DNA from: Roseomonas sp.
GTDB lineage: Bacteria > Pseudomonadota > Alphaproteobacteria > Acetobacterales > Acetobacteraceae
Length of the DNA stretch: 64,000 bases
Direction: 5' to 3'
NCBI GenBank assembly: GCA_031180725.1
Contig: JAPSLO010000008.1
Span: 191,471 to 255,470, forward strand
The position numbers and the translations under genes are program-made. Below the pieces are notes generated by a model. That model ran no database searches. It was not told the DNA's origin and was given only the letters and a program-made list of their open reading frames with translations. Position 1 is the first letter of the stretch, and every line of letters begins with the position of its first letter. Below are positions 63,038 through 64,000 of the stretch, piece after piece.

Positions 63038-64000
63038 TTATTCGGGCTCGATCCCGGCCTCGTCAGCGATCGCGCCATTCTTACGGTTCTCCTCCGCCAG
63101 GAAGGCGGCGAAGCTTGCCGGCGTGTCGGCCGTGTAGGGATCGGCGCCGATACCGGCCAGGCGCTGCGCAATCTCCGCCTCCTGCCCAATCTCGCGGATC
63201 TGCTGCGACACGCGCTCGGTCACCGGCGCGGGCAGGCCTTTCGGGCCCCAAACCGCGTACCACAAGGTGAAATGCAGGCCGGGGAAGCCGGCCTCGTCCA
63301 CCGTCGGCACATCCGGCGCCGCCGGGCTGCGCTGTGGCGAGGTGACGGCCAGCGCGCGCAGCCGGCCGGATTCCACCAAGGGCTTGGCCGATAGCAGCGG
63401 CGCGGCCATCAGCGTCACCACGCCCGCCACCACATCGTTGATGGCCGGCGCCGTGCCGCGGTAGTTCGCCACCAGCGCCTCCGGTGCGCCGAAGCGACGC
63501 TTGATGCCTTCCGCGGCCAGATGCGCCATGGAGCCGCCGCCAGAGGTGGAGAAGGAGAAGCGCCGCGGTTCGCGCTTCATGGCCTCAGCCAGTTCCGCCA
63601 GGTTGCGGGCGCGCACCGCATCGGGGTTCGCCACAATCAGCAGGGGCGCGGTGGCCTGACGGCCGATCGGGGTGAAGTCCTCCATCGGGTCGTAGGTCAG
63701 GCCGCGCACGGTGCGCTTCGCCATCAGGTGGATATCGGCATTGGCCAGGAAGGTCAGGCCATCCGGCGCGCTGCGCGCCACTTCCGCCGCGCCCACCGTG
63801 TTGTTGCCGCCGGCGCGGTTCTCCACCACCCATGTCTGGCCCAGCCGCGCGGCCATGCGCTGCGCATAGAGCCGGCCGATCACGTCGATGGCGCCGCCTG
63901 GCGGGGCCGGCACGACCAGCCGCACGGGGCGCCCCTGCGCCGCCGCGCGCGCCAGGGGGGCCGCCGTCAGCGCTGCCGCCAGCAATGTCCTGCGCTGCAT
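63038..64000 (-). CDS. Bug-family receptor, first gene of monooxygenase operon
   Basis: A 320-residue receptor starting right at the window edge, with signal peptide MQRRTLLAAALTAAPLARA and the loops VPAPPGGAID and NYRGTAPAIND. The usual VPF is VPA and the HVPYRG loop is VANYRG here, so its ligand pocket differs from the other Bug proteins in the window. It likely captures the aromatic acid used by the following monooxygenase. Confidence 0.85.
   Translation of the reverse strand: MQRRTLLAAALTAAPLARAAAQGRPVRLVVPAPPGGAIDVIGRLYAQRMAARLGQTWVVENRAGGNNTVGAAEVARSAPDGLTFLANADIHLMAKRTVRGLTYDPMEDFTPIGRQATAPLLIVANPDAVRARNLAELAEAMKREPRRFSFSTSGGGSMAHLAAEGIKRRFGAPEALVANYRGTAPAINDVVAGVVTLMAAPLLSAKPLVESGRLRALAVTSPQRSPAAPDVPTVDEAGFPGLHFTLWYAVWGPKGLPAPVTERVSQQIREIGQEAEIAQRLAGIGADPYTADTPASFAAFLAEENRKNGAIADEAGIEPE

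Overview
The window is very GC-rich coding DNA, about 60 genes packed with few gaps. It suggests an aerobic alphaproteobacterium, most likely of the Acetobacteraceae (Roseomonas type). The reasons are seven tripartite-tricarboxylate 'Bug' receptors without membrane partners, AapJ-like amino-acid receptors, an Rrf2-sulfate transport block, minCDE, a trehalose synthase behind a typical alphaproteobacterial EcfG stress promoter, and many TGATG/ATGA gene overlaps. Taxonomy is inferred from gene content only. No RNA gene, insertion sequence or CRISPR array was seen.

Layout. 1-3.0 kb: a DUF3891 protein and two tandem AapJ-like receptors, one broken by an in-frame amber codon. 3.2-13.6 kb: a catabolic island built around a LysR regulator (9053-9946). 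The leftward operon holds Bug receptor, HpcH aldolase, D-2-hydroxyacid dehydrogenase, Ldh-type dehydrogenase and a second Bug, followed by tag and an ArsC-like gene. The rightward operon holds a PDC-hydrolase-like amidohydrolase, an MBL hydrolase, a Bug and a class II aldolase. Near-identical CATA-N9-TATG boxes lie in front of both arms. 13.6-16.9 kb: gnd, gluconokinase and a DapA-like aldolase, plus an ETHE1-like hydrolase. 16.9-21.5 kb: xanthine dehydrogenase xdhAB and a DUF2189 membrane protein. 21.6-25.9 kb: two paralogous RTX proteins with a GQSN-type esterase domain. 26-32.1 kb: TreS-maltokinase, a GT4 glycosyltransferase and an FAD monooxygenase.

32.2-36.6 kb: ugpBAEC glycerol-3-phosphate importer with a three-repeat Pho box. 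36.6-43 kb: an MlrC-type M81 protein, an Rrf2 regulator, a small well-initiated ORF and the sulfate importer cysP-T-W-A. 43-44.4 kb: SPFH/NfeD pair. 44.4-48 kb: peroxide defence, with OxyR divergent from a manganese catalase, then a mycobacterial-type AhpC/AhpD pair. 48-49.6 kb: an EAL phosphodiesterase. 49.6-54.1 kb: three Bug receptors around a diaminopropionate ammonia-lyase-like enzyme. 54.1-57.4 kb: a lipoprotein, minCDE and a thioesterase. 57.5-64 kb: hydroxyacid dehydrogenase plus arylformamidase-like hydrolase, RraA-like protein, methyltransferase, and a Bug/FAD-monooxygenase/class II aldolase operon.

The overall picture is a scavenger with several self-contained carboxylic-acid cassettes (receptor plus enzymes), combined with phosphate, sulfate, stress and peroxide responses whose control sites can be read directly. 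The best candidates for something undescribed are the LysR island with its matched boxes, the GQSN-RTX pair with its double CACGT-N2-ACGTG element, and the small ORF and ATAG/CTAT operator ahead of the sulfate operon.
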